From Candidatus Sericytochromatia bacterium (lineage in GTDB: Bacteria; Cyanobacteriota; Sericytochromatia; UBA7694): a stretch of DNA of 8,276 bases. Below are positions 1 to 6,470 of this stretch, piece by piece (within the stretch, counting starts at the first letter, position 1; each line of letters begins with the position of its first letter). The stretch covers positions 1-8,276 of the forward strand of contig CAJYHH010001216.1 in assembly GCA_913773825.1 (NCBI GenBank), in the 5' to 3' direction. The translations under genes and the position numbers were made by a program. Below the pieces are notes generated by a model. The model was given only the letters and a program-made list of their open reading frames with translations. It was not told the DNA's origin and ran no database searches.

Positions 1-1488
1 TGGAATAAACAAGGTCGTGTGATCGATCCGCCGTGAAATAAGAGCGTCAGCGTTTAAGTTGTTGCAGCCAGAACCTGTTCCGACTTGATCAAGGGCGCAG
101 CCATAATCGGGCGTTTCATATCCATAAACACGTAGTTTAATCGGTTCATATTCGGTTGCAGATTTCATTTCTGAGTTGCTGTAAAACAACTGCTGCGCGT
201 GGGTGATGACACGTTTGTTTTGTAAATGATCAACAGGAGCGCTACCGCGTTCAAGAGTAGGATGTTCGTCATAAGGGACTTTGGCCGCATAAGAAAAATT
301 CACAATCGGTGGTAGAGGCGTGAGCTCAGCATGCATATTGGACAGCATACTGTTGCGGAATCTTCCTTGATTCATGCCTTCCAGAAAGCTGACCAGGGTT
401 GGCTGTTTCATAGAGTCTTTAATAATCGCCAAGTCGGGATTAGCATTGATCATCCCTGGCGTAATTGAGTCTGCAAAACGCTCAATACGTTTTTCCATCG
501 CCTCTTGATCGGGATAGCGAAGTCCCAGGTTAAATTCATCTGCCATCGCTGCTGGACGGTACTGACTAATATCGCTTTTTTCAGACACATGGAAAGCTTT
601 ATTTGTCTCATCACCGCGAATCCGGCTGGTAATGTGTCTGAAAGAAAAATCTTGCTTTTCAACGTTTCCGGCGTTGGTTGCAATGACACGGCCTGGGTAG
701 AAGTAAGACCAAGGAAGACTTTGAGAGCTGTGATTTGCGGTAAAGGCAGTATTTGTATGAGGAAGATAATATGGATCGCGTCCATAGGCAAGATTAGAGA
801 TATAACGTTTTCTCAGTCTTAAACCTGGATTGCGGAATTCAAGATCACCAAATACGGCGTCATAAGCTGGCCTGAAATCGTACAGATTGGACCACCAACT
901 GGGCACGTTGCCTAAAGCAATTACGAAAAAGTCATAAACCTGAGTTGGTGGGGTGCGCGGAATATTGGTTTTTAAAATACCCGTTACGGTTGCTAAGGGC
1001 TTAGCTGCATCGACGGGCTCACCGCTTCCAGTTGCATACCACATACTCACTGTGACACGACGAGCGTACTGATCGTTTGGCAACGGTTCGATTTGAATCT
1101 GGCGAACATATCGCCAGTTATTACCAAACATCGTGTTTTTGCTTAGGGGATCAGCTGGAGAAGCTGCCATTTTATTGGTTGTTAATAAAGTATTGTACTG
1201 GGCGCCATCGCTGAAAGTCGCCAGACTGGTATCAAAGGCTTCCTGATTGCCCTCTGTATGGGAGCGAATCTCCTCAAACATCTGCAAAACTTTCTCAGAA
1301 GCAAAAGCTCGATCATTGTTTTGGCGAGTGGTTTGCATCATGTTGCTTTGTAGAGCCATGCTGCCTGCAATCGAAACAGATAGAATTGCGCTGGCTACCA
1401 TGACTTCAAGTAATGAAAAACCTTGATTGGCTCTATTTTTAAAAGTAGGTTTAACTACCAAGCGGCGATTTTTTTTGTCTCTGGGCAT
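1..1488 (-). CDS. Large prepilin-type N-terminal cleavage/methylation protein (3' end beyond window)
   Basis: Open reading frame of 496 codons that runs off the left edge without a stop. Residues 1-23 form a positively charged leader ending in Gly, followed by the type IV prepilin motif G|FSLLEVMVA: cleavage after Gly23, mature Phe24, and the conserved Glu at mature position +5 (residue 28). A hydrophobic helix spans about 24-46. This is the substrate signature of prepilin peptidase (PilD/GspO), so the protein should sit in the inner membrane and then join a type IV pilus or a type II secretion pseudopilus. The roughly 450 residues after the helix are polar and rich in aromatic residues (for example WWSNLYDFRPAYD near 198-210), and I recognise no domain there. 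The only two cysteines visible are Cys464 and Cys475, close enough to make a small disulfide loop. The ATG start has a strong Shine-Dalgarno. Most pilins have 120-200 residues, so this one is unusually large. It lies 57 bp downstream of the PilX-like gene and is probably cotranscribed with it. Pilin-like class is confident; exact role unknown. Confidence 0.85.
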   Translation of the reverse strand, partial: MPRDKKNRRLVVKPTFKNRANQGFSLLEVMVASAILSVSIAGSMALQSNMMQTTRQNNDRAFASEKVLQMFEEIRSHTEGNQEAFDTSLATFSDGAQYNTLLTTNKMAASPADPLSKNTMFGNNWRYVRQIQIEPLPNDQYARRVTVSMWYATGSGEPVDAAKPLATVTGILKTNIPRTPPTQVYDFFVIALGNVPSWWSNLYDFRPAYDAVFGDLEFRNPGLRLRKRYISNLAYGRDPYYLPHTNTAFTANHSSQSLPWSYFYPGRVIATNAGNVEKQDFSFRHITSRIRGDETNKAFHVSEKSDISQYRPAAMADEFNLGLRYPDQEAMEKRIERFADSITPGMINANPDLAIIKDSMKQPTLVSFLEGMNQGRFRNSMLSNMHAELTPLPPIVNFSYAAKVPYDEHPTLERGSAPVDHLQNKRVITHAQQLFYSNSEMKSATEYEPIKLRVYGYETPDYGCALDQVGTGSGCNNLNADALISRRIDHTTLFIP

Positions 1489-1496
1489 GATGCTTT

Positions 1497-1502
1497 TCCT
1501 CC
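1497..1502 (-). promoter_or_regulatory. Shine-Dalgarno of the large prepilin-type gene
   Basis: GGAGGA on the minus strand, 8 nt upstream of the ATG at 1488. It fixes this start, which puts the prepilin cleavage site at residue 23, a normal leader length. The 57-bp spacer to the upstream stop codon is AT-rich and shows no terminator, which agrees with cotranscription. Confidence 0.8.
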
Positions 1503-1545
1503 AAAGGACGCTTCAAATTTAAATTCAAAAATAAACAAGAAAAGT

Positions 1546-2823
1546 TTAATTGGAAATATTTAAAGTCAGATTATTTTGACGATACAGACCAAGACGTTGT
1601 CTAACGTTTGTCATAACGTTGTCGTTGTACTCTAAAGTTGTGTTTGTGCTAGGTGTACAGGTTACGTTGTTGGCAACAATAGATCCACCTAGTGAATTAC
1701 TCGCGCCCATATTCAGGTTGCCCGTAATATAAACTAAGCCGCTAAAAGCTGAATTTGAGTCATTTTCTAAGGTCAGATTGCCGTTGACAAAAAGAATGCC
1801 ACTGCCTTTAAGGGGCTTACTGCTATTAAAAACGAAAGTCGAGCTGCCATTTCCTTCAAGGAAGGTGACTCCAAACGGAATCGGTTCGACAGCACTGATT
1901 TCAGTTACGCTCCCATAGACTTTATCTGAAACCGCTTTTAATTCCTGCAAAGTCATATTAAATGTATTCACAACATTTTTGTTTTGTTCACCCGAACCCG
2001 TGTTGATTTGATACTGTTGGGTAGCTGTTCCAGGTAGAGTAAACAAAGGAGTGCCGCTAATACCGGGTGTCGTTGAATTTCTTACGATACCATGGGTGGT
2101 TTCAGGGTCGCCTGTGACTTCACAACGATTATTAAACGAAGAAGTGCCAGTGCCAGTGAGGTTCAGGGGGCTTTTGGGGACACTAAGTGAAATACGGTTG
2201 ATTTCAACCGCTGCTGTAGCGCGCTGCAGAATGCGGTTTGGATTTTCAAAAGGCGTTTTATTAGGATCTTTTTTCTGATAAATAACGCCTTCACTTTGGA
2301 CGGACCAAACAACGCCTTGTCCTTCCGTTGAGTTCCCGTCTTGCTTTCCTCTACGAAAGGTAATGTCACGGACGGCTTTTAAGTTCCAGGGGTCTGTGTC
2401 AGATTTTGTACAGTCATAGCGTCTAACCATGTAATAGCCATAAATATTAGGTTCCTGGATTTTGAATTCTTTAACTAAACCAATATTCTCGTCCAGGGTG
2501 TCGCCTAATTCAATGTTTGTGGTATTGACGCGAGGGAAAAACGCCTTATGTATACTGCATTGCTGTGCGACGATGTCCGTATCTTGTCTAACTGGTTGAG
2601 CGATCTGACTTTTAAACCAGCTCAGGGTTACCTGTAAACCCGCTCGCGCTACGTTACTTGCTTGGCCTTCGCGAGCAAACTGGCGAGCTCCTTCTTTTAA
2701 TGAATTTCTGGTGAGCATCGCAGAAGCACCGAGTAAGATAGTCAAAACTGTAATTAACAGCAGAACAGTAACCAGAGCCGCACCCTGCTGCCGGCCCAGT
2801 TTTACGATGCGAGATTGATTCAT
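1546..2823 (-). CDS. PilX-like pilus assembly protein
   Basis: Protein of 425 residues. The N-terminus reads MNQSRIVKLGRQQGAALVTV and continues into a hydrophobic helix (about 14-36) without the Glu+5 of classical pilins. This R-Q-x-G-A-A-L pattern is typical of the PilX N-terminal family, minor pilin-like proteins that work in type IV pilus assembly. A helical polar segment follows (40-75). The C-terminal part (about 335-412) has repeated short beta-type units, including LKGSGILFVNGNLTL, FSGLVYITGNLNM and LGGSIVANNVT, and ends in VRQRLGLYR. This pattern is seen in other large PilX proteins and suggests a beta-solenoid-like fold. Four cysteines (89, 138, 234, 389) could form disulfides outside the membrane. 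An upstream in-frame ATG at 2913 would add 30 residues before the charged N-terminus, so the ATG at 2823 is preferred, although its ribosome site is only a weak GGGG. It is the first gene of the unit that includes the large prepilin-type gene. Confidence 0.8.
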   Translation of the reverse strand: MNQSRIVKLGRQQGAALVTVLLLITVLTILLGASAMLTRNSLKEGARQFAREGQASNVARAGLQVTLSWFKSQIAQPVRQDTDIVAQQCSIHKAFFPRVNTTNIELGDTLDENIGLVKEFKIQEPNIYGYYMVRRYDCTKSDTDPWNLKAVRDITFRRGKQDGNSTEGQGVVWSVQSEGVIYQKKDPNKTPFENPNRILQRATAAVEINRISLSVPKSPLNLTGTGTSSFNNRCEVTGDPETTHGIVRNSTTPGISGTPLFTLPGTATQQYQINTGSGEQNKNVVNTFNMTLQELKAVSDKVYGSVTEISAVEPIPFGVTFLEGNGSSTFVFNSSKPLKGSGILFVNGNLTLENDSNSAFSGLVYITGNLNMGASNSLGGSIVANNVTCTPSTNTTLEYNDNVMTNVRQRLGLYRQNNLTLNISN

Positions 2824-2965
2824 GTTTACGACCCCATTTGTCCAGAAAAAACCGGCTTTGAGATATCCGAAAGTAGAACGAAAAAGAAGTGCTGTTGGCA
2901 AAAGCAATATCAAAAGACGAACTTTTAGCCAAAAATCGGAGTCTGAAGCCGGATTTTAGTCGATA
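2824..2965 (-). promoter_or_regulatory. Putative structured 5' leader of the pilin-like operon
   Basis: The predicted transcript has about 140 untranslated nucleotides before the PilX-like start. Two nested inverted repeats can be read. The outer one is 7 perfect pairs, CCGGCTT (2952-2946) with AAGCCGG (2858-2852), and its second arm is followed directly by six U (2851-2846). The inner one is GGCTAAAAG (2930-2922) with CTTTTGCC (2904-2897), 8 pairs with one bulged U. The U-run after the outer arm makes an attenuator conceivable. A 7-bp match could arise by chance in a leader of this length, so this is only a candidate. No known riboswitch consensus was recognised. Confidence 0.25.
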
Positions 2966-2971
2966 GAATTA

Positions 2972-3000
2972 ATTATGGATCGGAATTTAAGTTTTGTAAA
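2972..3000 (-). promoter_or_regulatory. Sigma-70-type promoter of the pilin-like operon
   Basis: On the minus strand, TTTACA (3000-2995, 5 of 6 to TTGACA) and CATAAT (2977-2972, 5 of 6 to TATAAT) are separated by exactly 17 bp. The predicted start of transcription is near 2965. It lies just past the U-tract of the ftsZ terminator, where a new transcription unit would be expected to begin. Judged by sequence match only. Confidence 0.65.
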
Positions 3001-3013
3001 TGGATGAAAAGTT

Positions 3014-3054
3014 AAAAAAAAATTAAGCCAGTAACGCAAAGTTGCGCACTGGCT
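3014..3054 (-). terminator. Rho-independent terminator after ftsZ
   Basis: In the transcript sense, AGCCAGT (3054-3048) pairs perfectly with ACTGGCT (3032-3026). The inner bases add a further CGCA/TGCG stem around a small loop, with minor imperfection between the two stems. The hairpin is followed by UAA and then nine U (3022-3014). It begins 33 nt beyond the ftsZ stop codon and separates the division genes from the pilin-like unit. Confidence 0.88.
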
Positions 3055-3087
3055 GGGAAAATTGGGTTAAAAATGGTTAAGAAAAGG

Positions 3088-4530
3088 TTATCTGCGTGGT
3101 TGTAAAAAAGGCGGAAGCTCAAGTTGCTCTGGCGGAATATTGTTATTGCCCAGAGTGGGTTGAACAGGTGGAGCCGCTACGGGTTGATGCACAGGCTGAA
3201 CAGGAGCTGGTGGTGCAGCGGGTGGCGGTGTAATCGGCGCTGGGGTCTGGGGCATGACTGCAGCAGGCTGAGGAACGGGTGGCGCAACCGGAGCCTGAAT
3301 GGGTGCCTGAGGCATCATGGGCTGAGGTGGGGGAGCTTGCTGAATAACGGGCTGGGGCTGAGGTGTTACGGGCGCTACGGGTTGGGGCGCGACAGCCAGT
3401 GGCTGTTGCGCAGGCATCGCAGCTGCTGAGCCATTACCGGGCATCATGCCAGCCTGAGAGGCTAAGCTGGCTTGATTATAAGCGGGCTGAGGAGTAGGCG
3501 CTGGAGGAGCTGCGGGACGCTGAGGAGGAGGCGACATCGTGGGCCGCGTTTTTTCAGCCTGGCGATTGAGCGGGTGTTTTTGATCTTTAAAACCGGTTGC
3601 TAGTACCGTGATTTTGATTTCACCTTGCAGACGTTCATCAATCACAGCACCAAAGATAATGTTGGCGTCAGGGCTGGCAACTCCGTAAATTACTTCAGCC
3701 GCTTCGTTGACTTCAAACAACGTTAAATCTGAACCGCCGGTGACGTTAAAGATAATCCCGCTGGCGCCTTCAATTGAAGCTTCAAGCAGAGGGCTGGAAA
3801 TGGCTGCTTTTGAAGCCATTGCAGCACGAGCGTCACCGCTGGCATGGCCGATGCCCATTAAAGCAGAGCCTGCACCCGCCATCACGGTTTTGATGTCAGC
3901 AAAGTCGACGTTGATCAGACCAGGGATGGTGATAATATCTGAGATGCCCTGAACGCCCTGACGTAGAACGTCATCCGCAACTCTAAAGGCTTCTTGAATT
4001 GAGGTGCGTTTTTCGACCACATGCAGCAGGCGATCATTAGGGATGACAATCAGAGTATCGACCCGATCGCGGAAAGCGTTAATGCCTTCTTCGGCTTGGC
4101 CCCAACGACGACGGCCTTCAAAGGTAAAGGGACGGGTGACAACGCCAACGGTCAGAGCACCTTGTTGTTTGGCAATTTCAGCTACAATCGGGGCTGCGCC
4201 TGTGCCTGAGCCACCGCCCATGCCGCAGGTGATAAACACCATGTCAGCGCCTTCTAAAGCTGCGGCGATGTCATCACGGCTTTCTTCAGCTGCTTTATGC
4301 CCAACTGAAGGGTTGCCGCCGGCGCCTAAGCCACGAGTGACTTTAGTACCGATTTGAATTCTCTGTTCGGCTTGAGACAGCTCAAGGGCCTGAGCATCTG
4401 TATTGATGGAGATGAATTCGACGCCGCTGAGACCGGCTGAAACCATGCGGTTAACGGCATTTCCGCCGCCGCCGCCTACGCCGACCACCTTGATATTGGC
4501 CACCGAGGCCAGTCTGTTCATTGCGTCCAT
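3088..4530 (-). CDS. ftsZ: Cell division protein FtsZ
   Basis: Tubulin-like GTPase that polymerises into the cytoplasmic Z-ring and organises septal wall synthesis; 480 residues. The GTPase core covers about 10-315: GVGGGGGNAVNRM (17-29), the tubulin signature GGGSGTG (105-111, Ser where Thr is usual), RPFTFEGRRR (133-142), and the catalytic T7 loop NVDFAD with Asn207, Asp209 and Asp212. A linker of about 150 residues (roughly 316-465), almost only Pro, Gln, Ala, Val and Met, leads to a conserved C-terminal peptide LELPPFLQPRR (470-480), the tail that binds membrane anchors and regulators. Core and tail look most like cyanobacterial FtsZ. The start is well set by a strong Shine-Dalgarno; a second ATG lies 9 nt further in. 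The gene follows ftsQ across a 237-bp spacer with a likely promoter and ends at a strong terminator. No ftsA is present, so another anchor (for example SepF or a ZipN-like protein) may take its place; this is inference from cyanobacteria. Confidence 0.98.
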   Translation of the reverse strand: MDAMNRLASVANIKVVGVGGGGGNAVNRMVSAGLSGVEFISINTDAQALELSQAEQRIQIGTKVTRGLGAGGNPSVGHKAAEESRDDIAAALEGADMVFITCGMGGGSGTGAAPIVAEIAKQQGALTVGVVTRPFTFEGRRRWGQAEEGINAFRDRVDTLIVIPNDRLLHVVEKRTSIQEAFRVADDVLRQGVQGISDIITIPGLINVDFADIKTVMAGAGSALMGIGHASGDARAAMASKAAISSPLLEASIEGASGIIFNVTGGSDLTLFEVNEAAEVIYGVASPDANIIFGAVIDERLQGEIKITVLATGFKDQKHPLNRQAEKTRPTMSPPPQRPAAPPAPTPQPAYNQASLASQAGMMPGNGSAAAMPAQQPLAVAPQPVAPVTPQPQPVIQQAPPPQPMMPQAPIQAPVAPPVPQPAAVMPQTPAPITPPPAAPPAPVQPVHQPVAAPPVQPTLGNNNIPPEQLELPPFLQPRR

Positions 4531-4537
4531 GTCAATG

Positions 4538-4545
4538 CTCCACCT
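4538..4545 (-). promoter_or_regulatory. Strong Shine-Dalgarno of ftsZ
   Basis: AGGTGGAG on the minus strand with a 7-nt spacer to the ATG at 4530. It is the best ribosome site among the division genes here, which fits the high amount of FtsZ that cells need, and it supports this start codon. Confidence 0.85.
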
Positions 4546-4632
4546 TTATCTTGTTCGGGAACAGGGAATCCATTCCACCGCTTTTGTTTGCTGATTCTGC
4601 GCATGTGATTTTTGCACAAGAGATTCTAAAAT

Positions 4633-4645
4633 TGAATTAAATTCA
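4633..4645. repeat. 13-bp perfect palindrome upstream of ftsZ
   Basis: TGAATTAAATTCA, two 6-bp arms around one central base, centred about 14 bp downstream of the predicted ftsZ transcription start. The position would suit an operator for a dimeric regulator, but the sequence is AT-rich and may be chance. No known operator was recognised. Confidence 0.3.
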
Positions 4646-4658
4646 GCTTAGTATGGGA

Positions 4659-4687
4659 ATTATACTACAGATTGATAGTGCCGGCAG
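4659..4687 (-). promoter_or_regulatory. Candidate ftsZ promoter
   Basis: A perfect TATAAT (4664-4659) lies in the ftsQ-ftsZ spacer. At 17 bp spacing the -35 position reads CTGCCG, only 3 of 6 to TTGACA, so the -35 element is weak. The predicted start of transcription is near 4652, leaving a leader of about 120 nt. It would allow ftsZ to be expressed separately from the mur genes. A 13-bp perfect palindrome lies just downstream of the predicted start. Confidence 0.45.
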
Positions 4688-4767
4688 GAGGGTCTTAAGG
4701 GCTCAGATCGTCGACTAGCACTCATTCAGGGCTTTGTATTGGATCGTGTCAGACGCACTTGCCAGAC

Positions 4768-5550
4768 TTATCTTGACTTGATAACAGGATGCTTCCAGAA
4801 GCGTAGATCGATATAGTCGATGCTGGTGATATCCTGTTTGGCTGTTTCAAGAGTGGGCTGAATCAATTTAAGTTTGATTACCAGATCTTCAGATTTGCCA
4901 AGCCAGACGGTTAGTTTTGGATTTTTGAGATAAAAAATCAGATTCTGAGGCTGAGATAAATCATAAATGCCATCAACAGTGAGGAGTTTTTGTTCGGCCA
5001 GCACTTCTAATAAACGCATCAGATCTAACTGGGCCTGGGGCAGGCGTTGTTTAATAATCGCCGGTTTAACGCTGACCTGAATCGGGGTTTCAGGGGCCGC
5101 ACTGGCTGGTAAAGGCAGCACAACACCTTCATGGTCGAGAATCCAGGCTTTTGATTTATCAAGTAAGGGGCCCGTGTTTTGCTGACGGTAGATTAAGTGG
5201 GCAGGTTTACGTTCTTGTACTCGAATTGTCAGGCGAGTGGGTAACAGCTCACGTTCAAAATGCGCTGTGAGCACCAGGGGGTTTTTTAATAGTTCGCGTT
5301 CAAGCTGAATCGGGTTGAGCTTAAGGATATGTTCACCGATAAACTTATGGGTTTTGAGAAAGCCCGCCAGATGTTTTTCAGTAAAACCTGTGGTACCGCG
5401 AATTTCAACTTTCTGGATTTTCCAGAAGGGTGCGCTCCAAATTGTAAACAGCGTGCTGCCCAGAATCATGGCTGCCATAATTCGCCAATAGTCGACTTTA
5501 CGGCGTGCCCGTCTGCGATAAGTGGATTGTGGCGAATCGAAACTGTTCAC
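4768..5550 (-). CDS. ftsQ: Cell division protein FtsQ (DivIB-type)
   Basis: Bitopic membrane protein of the divisome, 260 residues, which in other bacteria joins FtsB and FtsL to control the septal synthase FtsW-FtsI. A short basic cytoplasmic tail (YRRRARRKVDYWR, 11-23) is followed by one membrane helix (about 24-41). A POTRA-like domain starts at FWKIQKVEIRGTTGFT (42-57) and runs to about 114, with NPLVLTAHFERELLPTRLTIRV-type strands and QERKPAHLI after it. The beta domain contains WILDHEGVVLP (136-146) and ends with the family-typical DYIDLRFWKHPVIK (245-258). Length is normal. The start is GTG with a modest AGG ribosome site, 8 nt after the murB stop; the first internal ATG (residue 26) would remove the cytoplasmic tail and is unlikely. 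Sequence similarity within this family is low, so the call rests on topology, the C-terminal motif and its position between murB and ftsZ. Confidence 0.93.
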   Translation of the reverse strand: MNSFDSPQSTYRRRARRKVDYWRIMAAMILGSTLFTIWSAPFWKIQKVEIRGTTGFTEKHLAGFLKTHKFIGEHILKLNPIQLERELLKNPLVLTAHFERELLPTRLTIRVQERKPAHLIYRQQNTGPLLDKSKAWILDHEGVVLPLPASAAPETPIQVSVKPAIIKQRLPQAQLDLMRLLEVLAEQKLLTVDGIYDLSQPQNLIFYLKNPKLTVWLGKSEDLVIKLKLIQPTLETAKQDITSIDYIDLRFWKHPVIKSR

Positions 5551-5558
5551 CCGTGTAC

Positions 5559-6470
5559 CTAGAGCTCGCCCAGAAAAATCACTTCTGGCTCGATCTGGAC
5601 GCTATAGCGTTCCCAGACATCAGCTTGTAAAGACTGAATCAGCATACAGGCATCTTTTGCCTTAGCCTGGCCAAGATTGACGATGAAATTTGCATGATCA
5701 GGAGAAACTTGAACATTGCCGTAACGACGCCCTTTTGCTCCCATCTGTTCGATGAGGCGACCGGCAAAGTTACCTGTTGGATTGCGAAAAACACTGCCGC
5801 AGTTGGGCTGGCGGATATTGTGCTGGGGTTTACGGCGTTCGTCAGCGGCATCAAAACGAGCTTGAATGGATTCTTTGTCAGCGGGTGTCAGTTGTAAAAC
5901 AACTTCAAGCACAATTTCGCCGTTGTATTTATAATCACTCCAGCGATAGCCGTGACGGATTTGTTCTTTGGTTCTGACGACTTTTTCACCTGAGGGCGTC
6001 AGGCTCGTTACAGATTCGAGCACATCAAAGGTTTCGGTATTACAAGCGCCTGCGTTCATGGTAATGGCTCCGCCCACTGTACCTGGAATCCCCCAAAGCT
6101 GTTCAATCCCACCAAGATTCTGAGCCATTGCTTTTTTGATCAGCGTTCCCAAACGGGTCCCTGCCTGGGCATAAACCCGCCCATCAGGTAAAAAGCGAAA
6201 GCTGGAATAACGATGGGTAATATGCATCACCACGCCGCGTAAGCCTTTATCCGAAAGCAAAACGTTTGAACCGCCACCAAGCACGGTTAGAGGTAAGCCT
6301 TCTTGTTGAGCGGTTGCAATCACAGCTTGAATCTCAGCTTCAGAAGCAGGTGCAACGTACCAGTCAGCTGAGCCGCCAATTCGCCAAGAGGTAAAAGGGG
6401 CTAGCGGCTTATTCTGCTCAAATTGTTCAGACAACCTGGCGTTGAGTGGGGGTGACTGCGACGGGTGCAT
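5559..6470 (-). CDS. murB: UDP-N-acetylmuramate dehydrogenase (UDP-N-acetylenolpyruvoylglucosamine reductase)
   Basis: Cytoplasmic flavoenzyme that uses FAD and NADPH to reduce UDP-GlcNAc-enolpyruvate to UDP-MurNAc; 303 residues, the usual size of the shorter type II MurB. FAD-binding motifs are TSWRIGG (27-33), LGGGSNVL (64-71) and GIPGTVGGAITMNAGA (127-142). The catalytic serine lies in NCGSVFRNP (Ser226), and the final EPEV (294-297) carries the conserved catalytic glutamate. The CGSVFRNP form is familiar from cyanobacterial MurB. The ATG at 6470 has an AGGA ribosome site about 14 nt upstream and makes the gene overlap murC by 44 bp. A TTG at 6434 would give a shorter N-terminus overlapping by only 8 bp and cannot be excluded, because residues before TSWRIGG are not conserved. 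Its product is the substrate of MurC, its upstream neighbour. Confidence 0.97.
   Translation of the reverse strand: MHPSQSPPLNARLSEQFEQNKPLAPFTSWRIGGSADWYVAPASEAEIQAVIATAQQEGLPLTVLGGGSNVLLSDKGLRGVVMHITHRYSSFRFLPDGRVYAQAGTRLGTLIKKAMAQNLGGIEQLWGIPGTVGGAITMNAGACNTETFDVLESVTSLTPSGEKVVRTKEQIRHGYRWSDYKYNGEIVLEVVLQLTPADKESIQARFDAADERRKPQHNIRQPNCGSVFRNPTGNFAGRLIEQMGAKGRRYGNVQVSPDHANFIVNLGQAKAKDACMLIQSLQADVWERYSVQIEPEVIFLGEL

Noticed and set aside
450..791. Minus-strand open frame of 113 codons inside the large prepilin-type gene
   Set aside because: It is another frame of the same DNA; the frame starting at 1488 stays open through the whole region and carries the prepilin motif, so no frameshift is needed.
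505..822. Plus-strand open frame opposite the large prepilin-type gene
   Set aside because: It lies wholly within the confident minus-strand gene, has no ribosome site seen by eye, and its translation resembles no known protein.
1510..1530. AT-rich palindrome AATTTAAATT between the two pilin-like genes
   Set aside because: Too simple in composition to support a regulatory or terminator role.
2824..2913. Longer start for the PilX-like protein at the ATG at 2913
   Set aside because: It would add a second hydrophobic segment before the typical PilX N-terminus and has no ribosome site; 2823 gives the usual short charged N-terminus.
2928..2958. Hairpin AAAATC/GATTTT as a terminator within the pilin leader
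   Set aside because: Only six AT-rich pairs with a mismatch, and no real U-tract follows.
2824..2965. Cyclic-di-GMP riboswitch in the pilin leader
   Set aside because: Considered because such riboswitches often precede pilus genes, but the conserved blocks of the GEMM class could not be found.
3124..3429. Plus-strand frame rich in Arg, Trp, Leu and Gly
   Set aside because: It is the mirror of the Pro/Gln/Ala linker codons of ftsZ and its composition is explained by that.
4004..4357. Plus-strand open frame of 117 codons opposite the FtsZ core
   Set aside because: Shadow of the strongly conserved FtsZ frame, with an odd Ser/Pro/Arg-rich composition and no family resemblance.
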